Assembly (NCBI GenBank): GCA_963514095.1
Contig: OY741264.1
Coordinates: forward strand, 13,562,366 to 13,626,365
Source: Eutrigla gurnardus
Taxonomy: Eukaryota > Chordata > Actinopteri > Perciformes > Triglidae
DNA: 64,000 nt
Direction of reading: 5' to 3'
Part shown: positions 43,991-55,480 of the stretch, in pieces
Numbering within the stretch: the stretch's first letter is position 1
Layout: each line of letters opens with the position of its first letter
The notes under the pieces: model-generated
Databases searched by the model: none
Seen by the model: the letters and a program-made list of their open reading frames with translations, nothing else
What the model was told of the DNA's origin: nothing
Translations under genes and position numbers: made by a program

Positions 43991-44275
43991 TAGTAGGAAT
44001 GAAGTAAGAATGAAAACAAGAGTTACGTTTGTAACTACAGTTCTATGAATTCTGGATGACTGCCAGAATTCTCTGTCACTCGGTTCTCTCAGATTTTGCG
44101 AGAAGATCCAGTTGGAACAGAGCCTTTGGTGACCCCGGAATATATAGATGTTCACTGGTCACCCAGGTTTCACAGGTGACTTTGTTGGTATAATTACTCG
44201 ACCTGCGCATGCGCAAAATGGAAGCATCGCACCGCCTCTGGCGTCATCCAAAATTCATAGAACCATAGTTACGTA

Positions 44276-45839
44276 ACTCTCGTTTCTCTTTATCTTTGAC
44301 ACATTTTAACATTGTGTGATCGCTTCATTTCTCTTGTTATGTATGGGTAGCTATCAGTGTTCCACCTGCCACAAACAGAATAACATGTAGTTGACAAGAT
44401 TCATTGATTCACATCAAAGTCAAAATATAGAAAGGCAAATTCATGGAAAAAGAAAAACTTTCAGGTACTTAAAAATATTAAAAAGCTAAAAATACAGAAA
44501 TGGATTCCATGACTACTTCAAAGGATCTATTTATGCTTGCATGCCATTTCTGTTAAATTAATTTCTGTTAATGTCATCAAATCAATGAGTTAACACAACT
44601 GTAGTCAAAGTAAATTGATCAGCCCATGATCAGAAGTGTTTTCTGTTTAGTGGAGATGATAAAGGAAGGATGGTTCGGGGCTGTCGACGCACATTGGTGG
44701 TGAAGCAACAGCAGCTCCTTGGCTGTGGTTTGATTCCATGCATGGTGTGCCTCCCATTGTAGTTGCCTCATGTGCTGTGCCATCATGGCAGACTGCTGCT
44801 GAAGACTCCTGCCTGACACAAACAGCGAGGAGTTGTCCATGCCCTCCACCTTCTCCCAGTCACCCACTTACAGGGACAAGAGGGGTGAAAGCATGTTGGC
44901 CTTCATTAAAAGGCAGGCATAGATGGAGGAAGCCAGAGATGCTGCTCTTTTGGAGCAAAATGAAAAATTCCTTGGCCTTTTCACTGAACTTTACAAAATG
45001 TCAAGACATAAAACATATGAGTCATGTTGAGTTATATATAAAAGAAGTCAAATACAAAGCAATTACATTCCTGAGTAGGACATCTAGATGATCCAGAGTC
45101 ACATATGTTTATGCAATCATTAACGAGAATGACAGATTACTTATTGAAGTCAGCATTGCACTGTCTGGGCCTAAAACAGGCAATAATAGTTGTTTTGAGA
45201 AAATGTTGCTGCAATCACTAGAGGTCCTTCAGCATGCAGCCATAACTGGCCACTCAAACTATTATGCAGTTTGCTGCAGCAGAATGCCAGATCATCCGAG
45301 GACAGACACAGAAGTGCACAGTCATTTACAGACCCACGCACACATGCCACCCAATTAAACCATCCTCCTCGTGGAGATCATTACAACAAACCTACTACAG
45401 TGATTGTTGAAAACAATTTTAACAACCCACAGTTATTGTGCAACATATAATTATATTTGATAAGTCCACGACATTCAATATAACAAACATGTTTCGTCTT
45501 GTGTTCATGTCTTCATAAGATTTGTCAGCAATAAATTAGCTTGCTGGCTTTGAAAAGGGGTCATATGTGAGCTCACCCTGCAATAAATGCAGGCAGCGGG
45601 AACAAAACAATATCATTATCAAACAAACATGGTTGAGCAGATAGCTATACTCTCCACAAACAGTTTCATTTTCTACTTTGTTCTTATATGTGGACTGAGG
45701 ACAACAGGAACAAGAGATGTTTCAGTTTAACACATTGGACCTAAAATCACATCAAAAACACAAAATCCGATTTGGCAAAAGATGAATTCAGCAAAAGACA
45801 GGTATTGAAAGAGCTGATAGGCTAGTTACTTTTAAAGCA
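44276..45839. other. Unassigned sequence with a coding-like remnant
   Basis: 44870-45010 on the plus strand reads ESMLAFIKRQA, stop, MEEARDAALLEQNEKFLGLF. This resembles the C-terminal helical tail of MYB/SANT-like transposon proteins. No other gene evidence. Confidence 0.4.
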
Positions 45840-46850
45840 TGGTACTGTGATAGGATGCCACTTGCGCAACAAGTCCAGTCGTGAAATTTCCTCTCTCCTA
45901 AATATTCCACAGTCAACTGGGATTATAACAAAGCGGAAGTGATTGGGAACGATAGCAACTCAGCCAAGAAGTGGTAGGCCACGTAAAATGACAGATAGGG
46001 GTCAGTGGATGCTGAGGTGTATAGTGTGCAGAGGTCGCCAACTTTCTGCATAGTCAATCACTACAGACCTCCAAACTTCATGTGGCCTTCAGATCAGCTC
46101 AAGAACAGTGTAGAGAGCTTCATGGAATGGGTTTCCATGGCCGAGAAGCTGCATCTAAGCCATACATCAGCAAGTGCAATGCAAAGCGTTGGATGCAGTG
46201 GTGTAAAGCACACCACCACTGGACTCTAGAGCAGTGGAGACTCTGCAGTGATGAATCAAGCTTCTCTATCTGGCAATCTGATAGACTAGTCTGGGTTTGG
46301 CGGTTGCCAGGAGAACGGTACTTGTCTGACTGCATTGTGCCACGTGTAAAGTTTGGTGGAGGGAGGATTATGGTGTGGGGTTGTTTTTCAGGAGCTGGGC
46401 TTGGCCTCTTAGTTCCAGCGGAAGGAACTCTGAATGCTTCAGCATACCAAGAGATGTTGGACAATTCCATGCTCCCAACTTTGTGGGAACAGTTTGGGGA
46501 TAGCCCCTTTCTGTTCCAACATGACTGTGCACCAGTGCACAAAGCAAGGTCCATAAAGACATGGATGAGAGAGTTTGGTGTGGATGAACTTGACTGGCCT
46601 GCACAGAGTCCTGACCTCAACCCGATAGAACACCTTTGGGATGAATTAGAGCAGAGACTGAGAGTCAGGCCTTTTCCCCTTCCAATAAACACATTCCTAA
46701 ACCTTGTGGAAAGCTTTCCCAGAAGAGTTGAAGCTGTTATAGCTGCAAAGGGTGGACCAACGTCATATTAAAACCTGTGGATTAAGAATGGGATCATATG
46801 CGAGTCAAGGCAGATGAGCGAATACTTTTGGCAATATGGTGTGTGTGTAT
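45840..46850 (+). mobile_element. Tc1-like transposon, 5' part decayed
   Basis: The right end is recognisable (gagcgaatacttttggcaat, to about 46845). The left end is not clear. The transposase is on the plus strand, and its N-terminal DNA-binding part (45880-46080) is out of frame. The copy closely matches the fragment at 33.8-34.2 kb. Confidence 0.85.
46082..46771 (+). pseudogene. Tc1 transposase, catalytic part open (229 codons)
   Basis: The catalytic triad is visible: CSDESSF (D), FQHDCAPVH (D) and NPIEHLW (E), with 34 residues between the second D and E. The frame also contains MVWGCFSGAG. It ends properly at KGGPTSY. The usual ~110-residue paired-type DNA-binding region is lost to frameshifts upstream, so the copy is dead for transposition on its own. 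Confidence 0.88.
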
Positions 46851-47285
46851 ATATATACAAGTGAGTGAAACCGATCCGACGGCAGCTATCCTTTTGGCAT
46901 CGTATTGAGTTGTTCACCTCCCACATCCCCCACCTCCTAACATATTGACTGGTGTCCCTCAATCTGCGTCCATTTCATTGAGCGGCCCAGGAGGTGTCAG
47001 CCCAGAAAAAAGCCAATAAGGTCTCCATGATGAGACAAGGCAGATAGGGGAGGGAATTGCATCAGCCCAGCCCTTTCAGCGGTGAAAAAACAGTGGCAGC
47101 AGTGTATTACAGCAAATCATTTATTTTTATTTTGTTGGACAATGTTTGCAGAGGAAACTGCAAGGGATGGAAATGGTGATTTAATTAGGTATTAATATAT
47201 TAGGTTTCATTTCATCACCTTTGAATTAACACATCTTATTATCTCAGGCATGCGCATAGCATCTATATTTAAGTGGAGAAGCTCT

Positions 47286-47562
47286 GGGCTGCACGGTGGT
47301 GTAGTGCGTAGCACTGTCACCTCTTCACGAGAGGGTCCCTGGTTCGATTCCTGGGTTGGGTTTGGGTTCCTTCTATGTGGAGTTTGCATGTTTTCCCCGT
47401 GTGAGTGTGGGTTCTCTGGCTTCCTCCCACAGTCCAAAGACATGCAGGATGGGGATAGGTTAATTGATGACTCTAAATGTTCCGTAGGTGTGAATGTGAG
47501 TATGAATGGTTGTGTGTCTCATGTCACATGTCAGCCCTGTGAAGGACTGGTTACTTGTCTGT
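47286..47562 (+). repeat. tRNA-derived SINE, copy 3, 3'-truncated
   Basis: The head (gggctgcacggtggtgtagt) and middle are present, then the sequence leaves the SINE consensus near 47562 and runs into a poly-C tract. No tail or duplication is seen. Confidence 0.85.
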
Positions 47563-49254
47563 CTCTGCCCCCCCCCCCCCCTGTTGGTATCCATGGGGAC
47601 ATGCAGTGGGTCATAACAAACATAATTACCAAAAGTGATGAATTGCATCCTTAATAACTGCAGCTAAAATATTTATATCTTGATCAAGGAAAAATTAGCT
47701 GTAGTATTGTTATAATCCTTTTTTCAAATGTGGCATATTGATCATAAAAGGGTAAATTATTACTGTTGGGAGACATACAAAAATATGACAGGAAAAAGCA
47801 CAACATAAGTATGATTTAGTCACTCACTCTGTCTTGATAGATGTGTAGAATGTGATCATGCTTCAGGTTGACACAGCTCTATTGATCCAGTTGCAGTAGA
47901 TTATGCGGTCCCTCCAGGATTTCTTGGCTTTTTGGAGCATTGATGCGGATTAAAATGCATCAATTTTTTTTTAATTCGATGGATGTTATATCTTTTAGAT
48001 TTTTATTCCTAAAGTAGACATTTGAATATGGAAAATATCATTGAATTGTGACAAAAAACATCACTACATCATCTATGGGCCTGACACGCACTGAATGCTC
48101 TGCATGATGGGAGTCCCACAATCCCATTTATTGAAAATGACGGTTAGGAATAATTCAACAAGCATATGATGTCAGAGACCTCAGCTACAGAGAGAGCGAG
48201 CGAGAGAGAGAGAGAGAGAGAGATGCAAACACGTACCTATCAGCTGTGTTCCTGATCGGACAGCAGACGGAAACACTTAACAGATGGCTGAACTCTTGCT
48301 TTCTGCGGGCAATCAGAGATGGAAGAACCAAACAAGGTCGCTGTTGTATTTAGGTCTAGATAATATTATTTTGAGTTAACACATAATTAGCCCCCCCCCC
48401 CCCCCCCCCTATTCAAATTGTTACTGTTCTAGAATTAAACAAAATGCCCAAATGGAAAGCATACCTTAAGCCATATGCCATTTCTATATATTCACATCTT
48501 TGCAGAAAACTTTTAGTAAGAATTGTTTTAATTATGTGCCTCAGTGTGTAAACAAATACGATTTATATTAGTTAGAATGATTCGTTCCCTCGTGTTTGCT
48601 TTCATTTAGAAAGAAGCAGTAGACGCACAAGCAAAACCCCAGCAGCTTCTGTCTTACATTTAACAGCTGAGATTAAACTAAATAAATCATACTGTATGAC
48701 TGCTTTAGGATCCTCAATTATTCACTTCAGCTTCAATTTGACTCCTCTTGTTTTAGTCGTCCCTTGGCATATGTGTTACAATGCATTACTCACCCACTTA
48801 CCCTGTGAGCCAACAGTGAAACAGCCGCAGTAAAGCAGCAGTCGGTCCACTCCTGGGGGAGACTTAGCGAGCTGTCGATGGCCATCACACCACAGTCACC
48901 AACAGTTTACCGCTGACAGACTGACACAGTGCTGAAACCCTGCAGCTAGACTCCTGCTCTGCTGCAGCCAGGCCTTCAAACAACACTACAGCATACAGAA
49001 TCCTCTGTTCACGCTCACACTAACTTATGGAATGGATTGCTGAAGGGTCACTCAATATTGAAACACGACCCATTTGGGCCATGGGCCATTGTTTTCAGAT
49101 TGTAACCTAAAAGTTTTCTGGCATTCAGTAACAATAGATTCTTCACAGAAAACTAGAAAAACACAAAGGTGTTGGTGTAAAGTCACAAGAACCCACTTAT
49201 TCTTCTCAATGAAAGCCAATGTATTCCTCTCATTATATATATATATATATATTT
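47563..49254. other. Unassigned sequence with simple repeats
   Basis: Poly-C at about 47569-47581, GA repeats at 48190-48222 and poly-C at 48391-48409. An (AT)n stretch starts near 49236. No gene recognised. Confidence 0.5.
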
Positions 49255-50082
49255 ATCTTTCTGGATGCGAGTGAAGCGAGTACCAATCGGAATGTAGAAT
49301 AGAGATGATCCACAGAGTTGCCGCTTGAACTAGCCGCCGGGAGTGAATTTTTTTTTTGTTAGTGAGTAGAATTCAGCGAGAAAGCGAGGGTCGATGGGCG
49401 AGTAGCGACTTATCTGAACGGGGCTATACTCGCACGCACGGTCAAACTCGCGCAGCTGACGTGGGGTAGGCGCAGGGGACGCCTTGCCATGGCGACGGGG
49501 GAAAACAGAATGTTGATGAGCCAAACCAGCCGCGAGGATTTCCCTTTATAATAAGCGCCACTGCCCTCCTGTTTAGGCCTATCATTAGAGCCGCTAGTTA
49601 AGTCCATTTGCCTTGATAAAATAATTTTGGGCGAACATTGAGACTATGGGCTGCACGGTGGTGTAGTGGGTAGCACTCTGGCCTCACAGCAAGAGGGTCC
49701 CGGGTTCAATTCACGGGCCCGGCTCCTTCTGTGTGGAGTTTGCATGTTCTCCCCGTGTGAGCGTGGGTCCTCTCCAGTTTCTCCGGCTTCCTCCCACAGT
49801 CCAAAGACATGCAGGTTAGGTTAATTGATGACTCTAATTTGCCGGTGTGAATGTGAGTGTGAATGTTTGTCTGTCTCTACATGTCAGCCCTTTGATAGAC
49901 TGGCGACCTGTCCAGGGTGAACCCTGCCTTCGCCCAATGATAGCTGGGATCGCAACCGCGACCCTGAATACAGGATAAGTGGTAGACAATGGATGGATGG
50001 ATGGATGGATGGCATTGAGACTATGGCGGCCTAAATTAGACTATGGCAGTGCGCCATAGTCTCGTCAATGTGTGGGAAACAC
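49255..50082. mobile_element. Possible hAT-like remnant carrying a SINE
   Basis: The right end gtgtgggaaacactg (50069-50082) looks like an inverted hAT terminus (CAGTGTTTCCC...), but I found no matching left end. The interior is GC-rich with GCGAG-type motifs and no transposase. Confidence 0.35.
49636..50026 (+). repeat. tRNA-derived SINE, copy 4, with 14-bp target duplications
   Basis: The SINE body is 49650-50012, ending in GGAT repeats. CATTGAGACTATGG is present at 49636-49649 and again at 50013-50026. Some internal deletions are visible against copy 1 (near 49715 and 49950). Confidence 0.92.
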
Positions 50083-51265
50083 TGTATATATATATATATA
50101 TTTATATATATATTATGATTGATGTTGATATCTAACCATATACCTTTAGCATGTAAGCAAACACAAATACATATAGGCCCAGATGGATGGGAATCTAATG
50201 TAAATAAACTCACAATATGAAACTGTGCCACAAAATACTGAACAAACATGTTTGTTTTTTAGCTTCACTGATCTGACCAACACAACGCAGTCGGGGAGAG
50301 ACGTTGGCAAGAAACTTGGTGAAGAAAGTTTGAATTATGTGGGCGGTCACAGTACATGTTTATGATAAAATGCATTTTTCCAGATGAGCATTGCTGCTGC
50401 TTTGCAACATGTTGCATCATGGCGTCTTCATTGACCCTAAAAATCCTTCAAACACTAAATATCCTGTAACTAACAAAGTATAGCAGACAGCTGTAGGATT
50501 GACTGTGTTCTGACTAGACAGTTGATTGACAAAACTCAGTAAATAATGAAAAGTATCTACATGGCTCACCTGTGATAAATAAAATGGCTTACCACAGCCA
50601 TTCACTTCTGGCAGCATCAAAACTGAATGAGAAACCAAAGGCCCTCCTATCAAGGTTGAAAAACCTCACAAAAGGTGTGCTTGTGATGGAGTAAGTCCAG
50701 GAAGTAGCCTGCACTTTTCCAGTATTAAAAACACTCCTTAAAATGGGCTTCGCCTGCTGTCTGGGATCCATAACAAATAATTGCTTATCTCTTATACGTA
50801 CAGTACGTCATGAGTTGGTCAGATGCGTGGCTTTACTTAGTTTCCAGGAAGCACTGTGTCAATAGTCATCACAGGGGAGGACAAGACAGAGAACATTACT
50901 TCAACTTTACTAACAAGTTGCGTCTGCCCATATTTGAGTAAACACTTGACCTGAATCACAGCTCAGAGCCGCATTTTTAAGGGATGGAGCATCGCCCTAA
51001 TATCCCTTTCCAGTTTTTCTCCGGTATCGCTCACTCCAAGAGTCTAAAGCCCAAGCCTGACCCAGAATCCATCTGTCTTGCACAGTCATCAACAGTATTT
51101 TCAGTCAAAAATCAGCTCAATAGTGGTATTCTATTCACACTGGTCAGACATACTCGACTCTGGGGGTCCAACGTGATTGGGCATAGTACGGATTATCTTG
51201 TGTGAGTGTTCCCTATGTTACTTTCCACCACTGCTCAATGACATATATTTCAGTGACTCTCTGCT
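50083..51265. other. Unassigned sequence
   Basis: AT dinucleotide tracts near 50083-50112. No coding or repeat signature otherwise. Confidence 0.5.
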
Positions 51266-52364
51266 CAGACAAAGTTCCATCCATCCATCCATCCATTTTC
51301 TTCCGCTTATCCGATACCGGGTCGCGGGGGCAGCTGCCTGAGCAGGGACGCCCAGACTTCCCTCTCCCCGGACACTTCCCCCAGCTCCTCCGGGAGGACC
51401 CCAAGGCGTTCCCAGGCCAGCCGGGTGACATAGTCACTCCAGCGTGTCCTGGGTCTTCCTCGGGGTCTCCTCCCGGTGGGGCATGCCTGGAACACCTCCC
51501 GAGGGAGGCGTCCAGGGGGCATCCGATGCAGATGCCCGAGCCACCTCAACTGGCTCCTCTCGATGTGGAGGAGCAGCGGCTCTACTCCGAGCTCCCCCCG
51601 TGTGACGGAGCTCCTCACCCTATCTCTAAGGGAGCGCCCCGCCACCCTGCGGAGGAAGCTCATTTCGGCCGCTTGTATCCGGGATCTTATTCTTTCGGTC
51701 ATGACCCAAAGTTCATGACCATAGGTGAGGGTAGGAACGTAGATTGACCGGTAAACCGAGAGCTTCGCCTTTCGGCTTAGCTCTCTCTTTACCACGACGG
51801 ACCGATACAGCGACCGCATTACTGCAGCCGCTGCACCGATCCGCCTGTCAATCTCGCGTTCCATCCTTCCCTCACTCGTGAACAAGACCCCAAGATACTT
51901 AAACTCCTCCACTTGAGGCAGGAACTCCCCCCCGACCTGGAGGGAGCAAGCCACCTTTTTCCGGTCGAGAACCATGGCCTCAGATTTGGAGGTGCTAATC
52001 CTCATCCCGGCTGCTTCACACTCGGCTGCAAACCGCCCCAGGACATGCTGGAGGTCCTGGCTCGAAGGAGCCAACAAGACCACATCGTCCGCAAAAAGCA
52101 GGGATGAAATCCAGTGGCTCCCGAACCAGATCCCCTCCGGCCCACGGCTGCGCCTAGAAATCCTGTCCATAAAAATAATGAACAGGACCGGTGACAAAGG
52201 GCAGCCCTGCCGGAGTCCAACATGCACCTGGAACAGGTCTGACTTACTGCCGGCAATGCGAACCAAGCTCCTGCTCCGGTCATACAGGGACCGAACAGCC
52301 CTTAGCAGAGGGCCCCCGACCCCGTACTCCTGAAGTACCTCCCACAGAATGCCAGACAAAGTTC
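51266..52364 (-). mobile_element. Rex3 (RTE-clade) LINE, 5'-truncated
   Basis: The body is 51278-52352 (1,075 bp), flanked by a perfect 12-bp duplication CAGACAAAGTTC at 51266-51277 and 52353-52364. The 3' end on the minus strand is ggataagcggaagaaaatgg followed by GGAT repeats. Only the C-terminal half of the RT gene is present. Confidence 0.95.
51307..52352 (-). CDS. Rex3 reverse transcriptase, C-terminal half, open
   Basis: About 348 codons without a stop. It contains LRQGCPLSPVLFIIFMDRIS, the catalytic FADDVVLLA, EEFKYLGVLFTSEGRME and the C-terminal RRPRGRPRTRWSDYVTRLAW. The endonuclease and N-terminal RT are lost by 5' truncation, so there is no native start; the ATG at 52359 lies in the target duplication. 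An undamaged frame suggests a young insertion (inference). Confidence 0.92.
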
Positions 52365-52636
52365 ACTAGTTTAATACAGTATGTCAAATCCAAAAAATAA
52401 CTGTAAAGTCACACATGTGAGGTTGTGCTGAAAAAATGATACCAAGCAAGGTTTTTAAGGTGAAATATGAAGGTAAAATCAAAATCAGTCAATTATACCC
52501 TGGACTAAGAGTTAACTATATGATTCATAAAAAAATAAAAATACATGCTTTCTTTGGATATTCATGTGTGTGAGCATTGTAATCAATACAAACCAGCCTT
52601 GCGGTTTATTATTATATTTGTTATTTATGTTTATAT

Positions 52637-52652
52637 GTTTATTATTATTATT

Positions 52653-52687
<35 letters not shown>

Positions 52688-52755
52688 CAACAATAATAAA
52701 TGTAACTTATATAGCGCCTTTCAAGGAACCCAAGGATGCTTTACATTATGGGAGG
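52637..52755 (-). repeat. (ATT/AAT)n microsatellite joined to a SINE/LINE tail
   Basis: An AAT run at 52650-52697 is followed by atgtaacttatatagcgcct and ttcaaggaacccaaggatgc, which on the minus strand looks like a SINE/LINE 3' tail. The microsatellite may have grown from the tail of that element. Confidence 0.6.
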
Positions 52756-52829
52756 AGGGACAAACAACCAGACAGCCATACACACAAAGAAATGAAAAAT
52801 ACTTAATGAATACATTCTATTTTAATGCA

Positions 52830-53500
52830 TCCTATTTATCTGAAGTGCAGCAAAGTGAAAGCAACTCTGTGTGCAAGTCCTTTTTGGTCATTGTCTGCCA
52901 CAGCCATGGGTACATCTGCTTGATCCTGATCCTCAATTGGAGGATCTGGGCAGCAATGTCCAGCTGTAGCAATGATCACCTTGCAGCATCTTCTTGGGTT
53001 GAAAAGAAGAGTATTTTGCAAACACAGAAATGTATTTTTTCACAATCCAATTGATGGGAACATGACATCCATCTATACAGCCAATTACTCCTGGAAATGT
53101 CCTGTATTCATAGAATTGCACTTCATAGCTGGCTTGGCTTGTAGCATCAGGAAAATTGATGTGAATACTCAATACTTCACAAATCGCTCTACAGACTTTG
53201 TGAACTATTCTGCAAACAGTTGCTTCACTGGCACCACACAAATCACCAAAAACCTCAACGTGATCAGAACTTGGGAGAGAAATGGTTGTGGGCTTTCCTC
53301 TTTGAGAAAGAGTGGAAAGTCTAGGGTCAATCATAGAAATGATCTCCAGTGCATTTTCTTTGTAAATACGAAAGCGGTCCAGAAAATCTATTTCATCTAA
53401 GTAATGCAGTGGATTATTCCCATCAACAAGGATTCGTCTGGCTGCCCTCCAATTGCATGTTGGTTCTTCATTTAGATAATTCAAGCAGTCCATGCTCGTT
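52830..53500 (-). pseudogene. HARBI1-like Harbinger transposase remnant
   Basis: The minus strand reads VDGNNPLHYLDEIDFLDRFR, then DLCGASEATVCRIVHKVCRA and FPGVIGCIDGCHVPI with the first catalytic Asp. The second half with the remaining catalytic residues is unrecognisable, and a segment near residue 85 is missing. It belongs to a different Harbinger lineage from the one at 17.5-19 kb. Confidence 0.8.
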
Positions 53501-53889
53501 CACAAACTTAATTAATGTAGGCTTCAATGTAGTCATAGACTAGCTATTATCCTCCTTGCAATTGCCTTTGTTTAATGTAGAACAGGTTAACCTATGCTTA
53601 TTTTAAGATAAGTCCCTGTTAATCACATTTGATCACCAGGCTGATCACGCAGCGCCTCTCCACAGGCTCATCGACTGCCAGAAGCCACGCTTAGCGGGCC
53701 TGTAGTGACACATCTTTGTTTGATCTGGGAACAAAGGGCCTTGTAGATATTGTAGAGCAGATTTGCGATATTTCGTTGACTCCTTTATCTTGACTGCTTT
53801 ACAGTAAATAAATAACTGTTTATCCAGGTTTAGAGTTGACAAATGTTTAATTGAGAATTTCACAGCGACCTTTACTTTCATCCTCCCAG
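53501..53889. other. Unassigned sequence
   Basis: No coding or repeat signature recognised. Confidence 0.45.
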
Positions 53890-53979
53890 TGTGTGTGTGT
53901 TCGTCACAGGAAGCAGATCTGTGAGAAATATTTCATCACTGTACCACTGCAACATATGAACTAATCCTGCATCCTCCTA

Positions 53980-53988
53980 GCACACACA

Positions 53989-54051
<63 letters not shown>
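53980..54051. repeat. (CA)n(GA)n microsatellite
   Basis: A CA run continues directly into a long GA run. Confidence 0.95.
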
Positions 54052-54053
<2 letters not shown>

Positions 54054-54139
54054 TCCCTCCACATGAACCAGGTGCAGGGTTTTTGATCTGAGCAGCAGAC
54101 CGAGAAGAGCTACATGTCACCTCTCCACACCTGTCAGAT

Positions 54140-54198
<59 letters not shown>
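54140..54198. repeat. (GT)n microsatellite
   Basis: Uninterrupted GT run of about 28 units. Confidence 0.95.
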
Positions 54199-54885
54199 CT
54201 GGGAGGCCAGGCCAGGTTATGGCACGTTGCTTTCAACAGAGCAGAACCATGTTGAGCCAGATCTGATGACCCATTTTCATCAGGGCCACTGTTCTGTCTG
54301 CCAGGAAACGCTCACTAAAACTCTGCAGGCTCCACAAGTTCACAGCACGCAGTTTTACTTATGGTGTATGATGTGAAAGGACACTGCAATCATCCATCTG
54401 TTTTCCTTATCTGCATATTGTTATTCAGCATGGATGGGGGCAAGGGCCAAACTGACCACGTCTAAAGTAATTATAGAGTAATGACCTGTTACTGACCTAC
54501 CTACCACATCATTCTGACTGGACATTACATATTTGTCTGACATTCCAACATATCTGACAGGACAAATGGTGAATAACACGAAAGAGCATATGATGACAGT
54601 CATACACTGTGTCGCAAAACTTTGAGGAAAACTTCTAAGGCCCTCACCTTAGAAGCAGAGAAACCTTGACACACATCCTCCGTTTACAAGCAGACTGAGT
54701 AGTGAACGACACGCTAATGTAATGACAGTTCAGTGCTTTTATCTGAACTAGACTAGACTAGAGAACACTGGGGCTACATTACATCTATGGGGGTGATGTC
54801 ATTTATCATTTCATTTGAAGTGAGCACCACTTTAAAAAAAAGCTTATACTATGATATAGATTACTTGTCAAGTGATGTATTTTTT
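54199..54885. other. Unassigned sequence
   Basis: No gene or repeat recognised. Confidence 0.45.
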
Positions 54886-55115
54886 TGGCTGGAGCCGATC
54901 CCAGCTGACATTAGGCGAAGGCAGGGTTCACCCTGGACAGGACGCCAGTCTATCACAGGGCCGACATGTGGAGACAGACAACCATTCATGCACACATTCA
55001 CACCTACGGGCAATTTAGTCATCAGTGAACCTATCCCCATCCTACATGTCTTTGGACTGTGGGAGGAAGCCGGAGAACCTGGAGACGCTCACACAACAGC
55101 AACAGCAAACTCCAG
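54886..55115 (-). repeat. tRNA-derived SINE, copy 5, truncated at both ends
   Basis: The minus strand contains the SINE middle (read on plus as ctggagccgatcccagctga to ctgtgggaggaagccggaga). Both the GGAT tail and the tRNA head are missing. It runs directly into Rex3 sequence on the right. Confidence 0.85.
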
Positions 55116-55480
55116 TGTGATACCCCGATAGTTGGAACACACCCTCCGGCCCCCCTTTTTGAATAGAGGGACCACCACCCCCGGTCTGCCAGTCCAGAGG
55201 CACTGTCCTCGACTGCCACGCGATGTTGCAGAGACGTGTCAGCCAAGACAGCCCCACAACATCCAGAGAGTTGAGGTACTCAGGGCGGATCTCATCCACC
55301 TTGCCTTGCCACCGGGAAGCTTCTTAGTGACTTCGGCCCGGGTGATGGATGGATCACCCAAAGTCCCTAGCCTCTGCTTCCTCTATGGAAGGCGTGTCAG
55401 TGGGATTGAGGAGACCCTTGAAGTATTCCTTCCACCGCCCGACGATATCCCCAGTCAAGGTCAATAGCTCCCCACCTTAA
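55116..55480 (-). pseudogene. Rex3 RT fragment, N-terminal part
   Basis: The minus strand encodes MDEIRPEYLNSLDVVGLSWL, VPLDWQTGG and GGPEGVFQLSGY, the part of Rex3 RT just upstream of the region in the 51-52 kb copy. Frames are disturbed. It is joined to the SINE at a short shared sequence (gcaaactcca). Confidence 0.85.

Larger units (their letters stand above)
42005..44275 (+). mobile_element. DIRS-type retrotransposon, internally deleted
   Basis: Ends of about 170-190 bp are inverted copies (shared core gtcgagtaattataccaaca and aaagtcacctgtga...). This is the DIRS arrangement instead of direct LTRs. Inside are DIRS-type Gag cysteine sequence, an RT fragment and an RNase H fragment. The middle of RT and the tyrosine recombinase are missing. 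An untranslated ~225-bp block is duplicated at 42480-42705 and 42762-42991. Confidence 0.85.

Noticed and set aside
46120..46692. 190-codon minus-strand frame opposite the Tc1 transposase at 46 kb
   Set aside because: Antisense shadow of the catalytic domain.
49255..49640. Promoter or CpG island from GCGAG-rich sequence
   Set aside because: It lies within a probable hAT-like remnant and has no other promoter hallmark.
51202..51747. 181-codon plus-strand frame over Rex3
   Set aside because: Antisense shadow of the open Rex3 RT frame.
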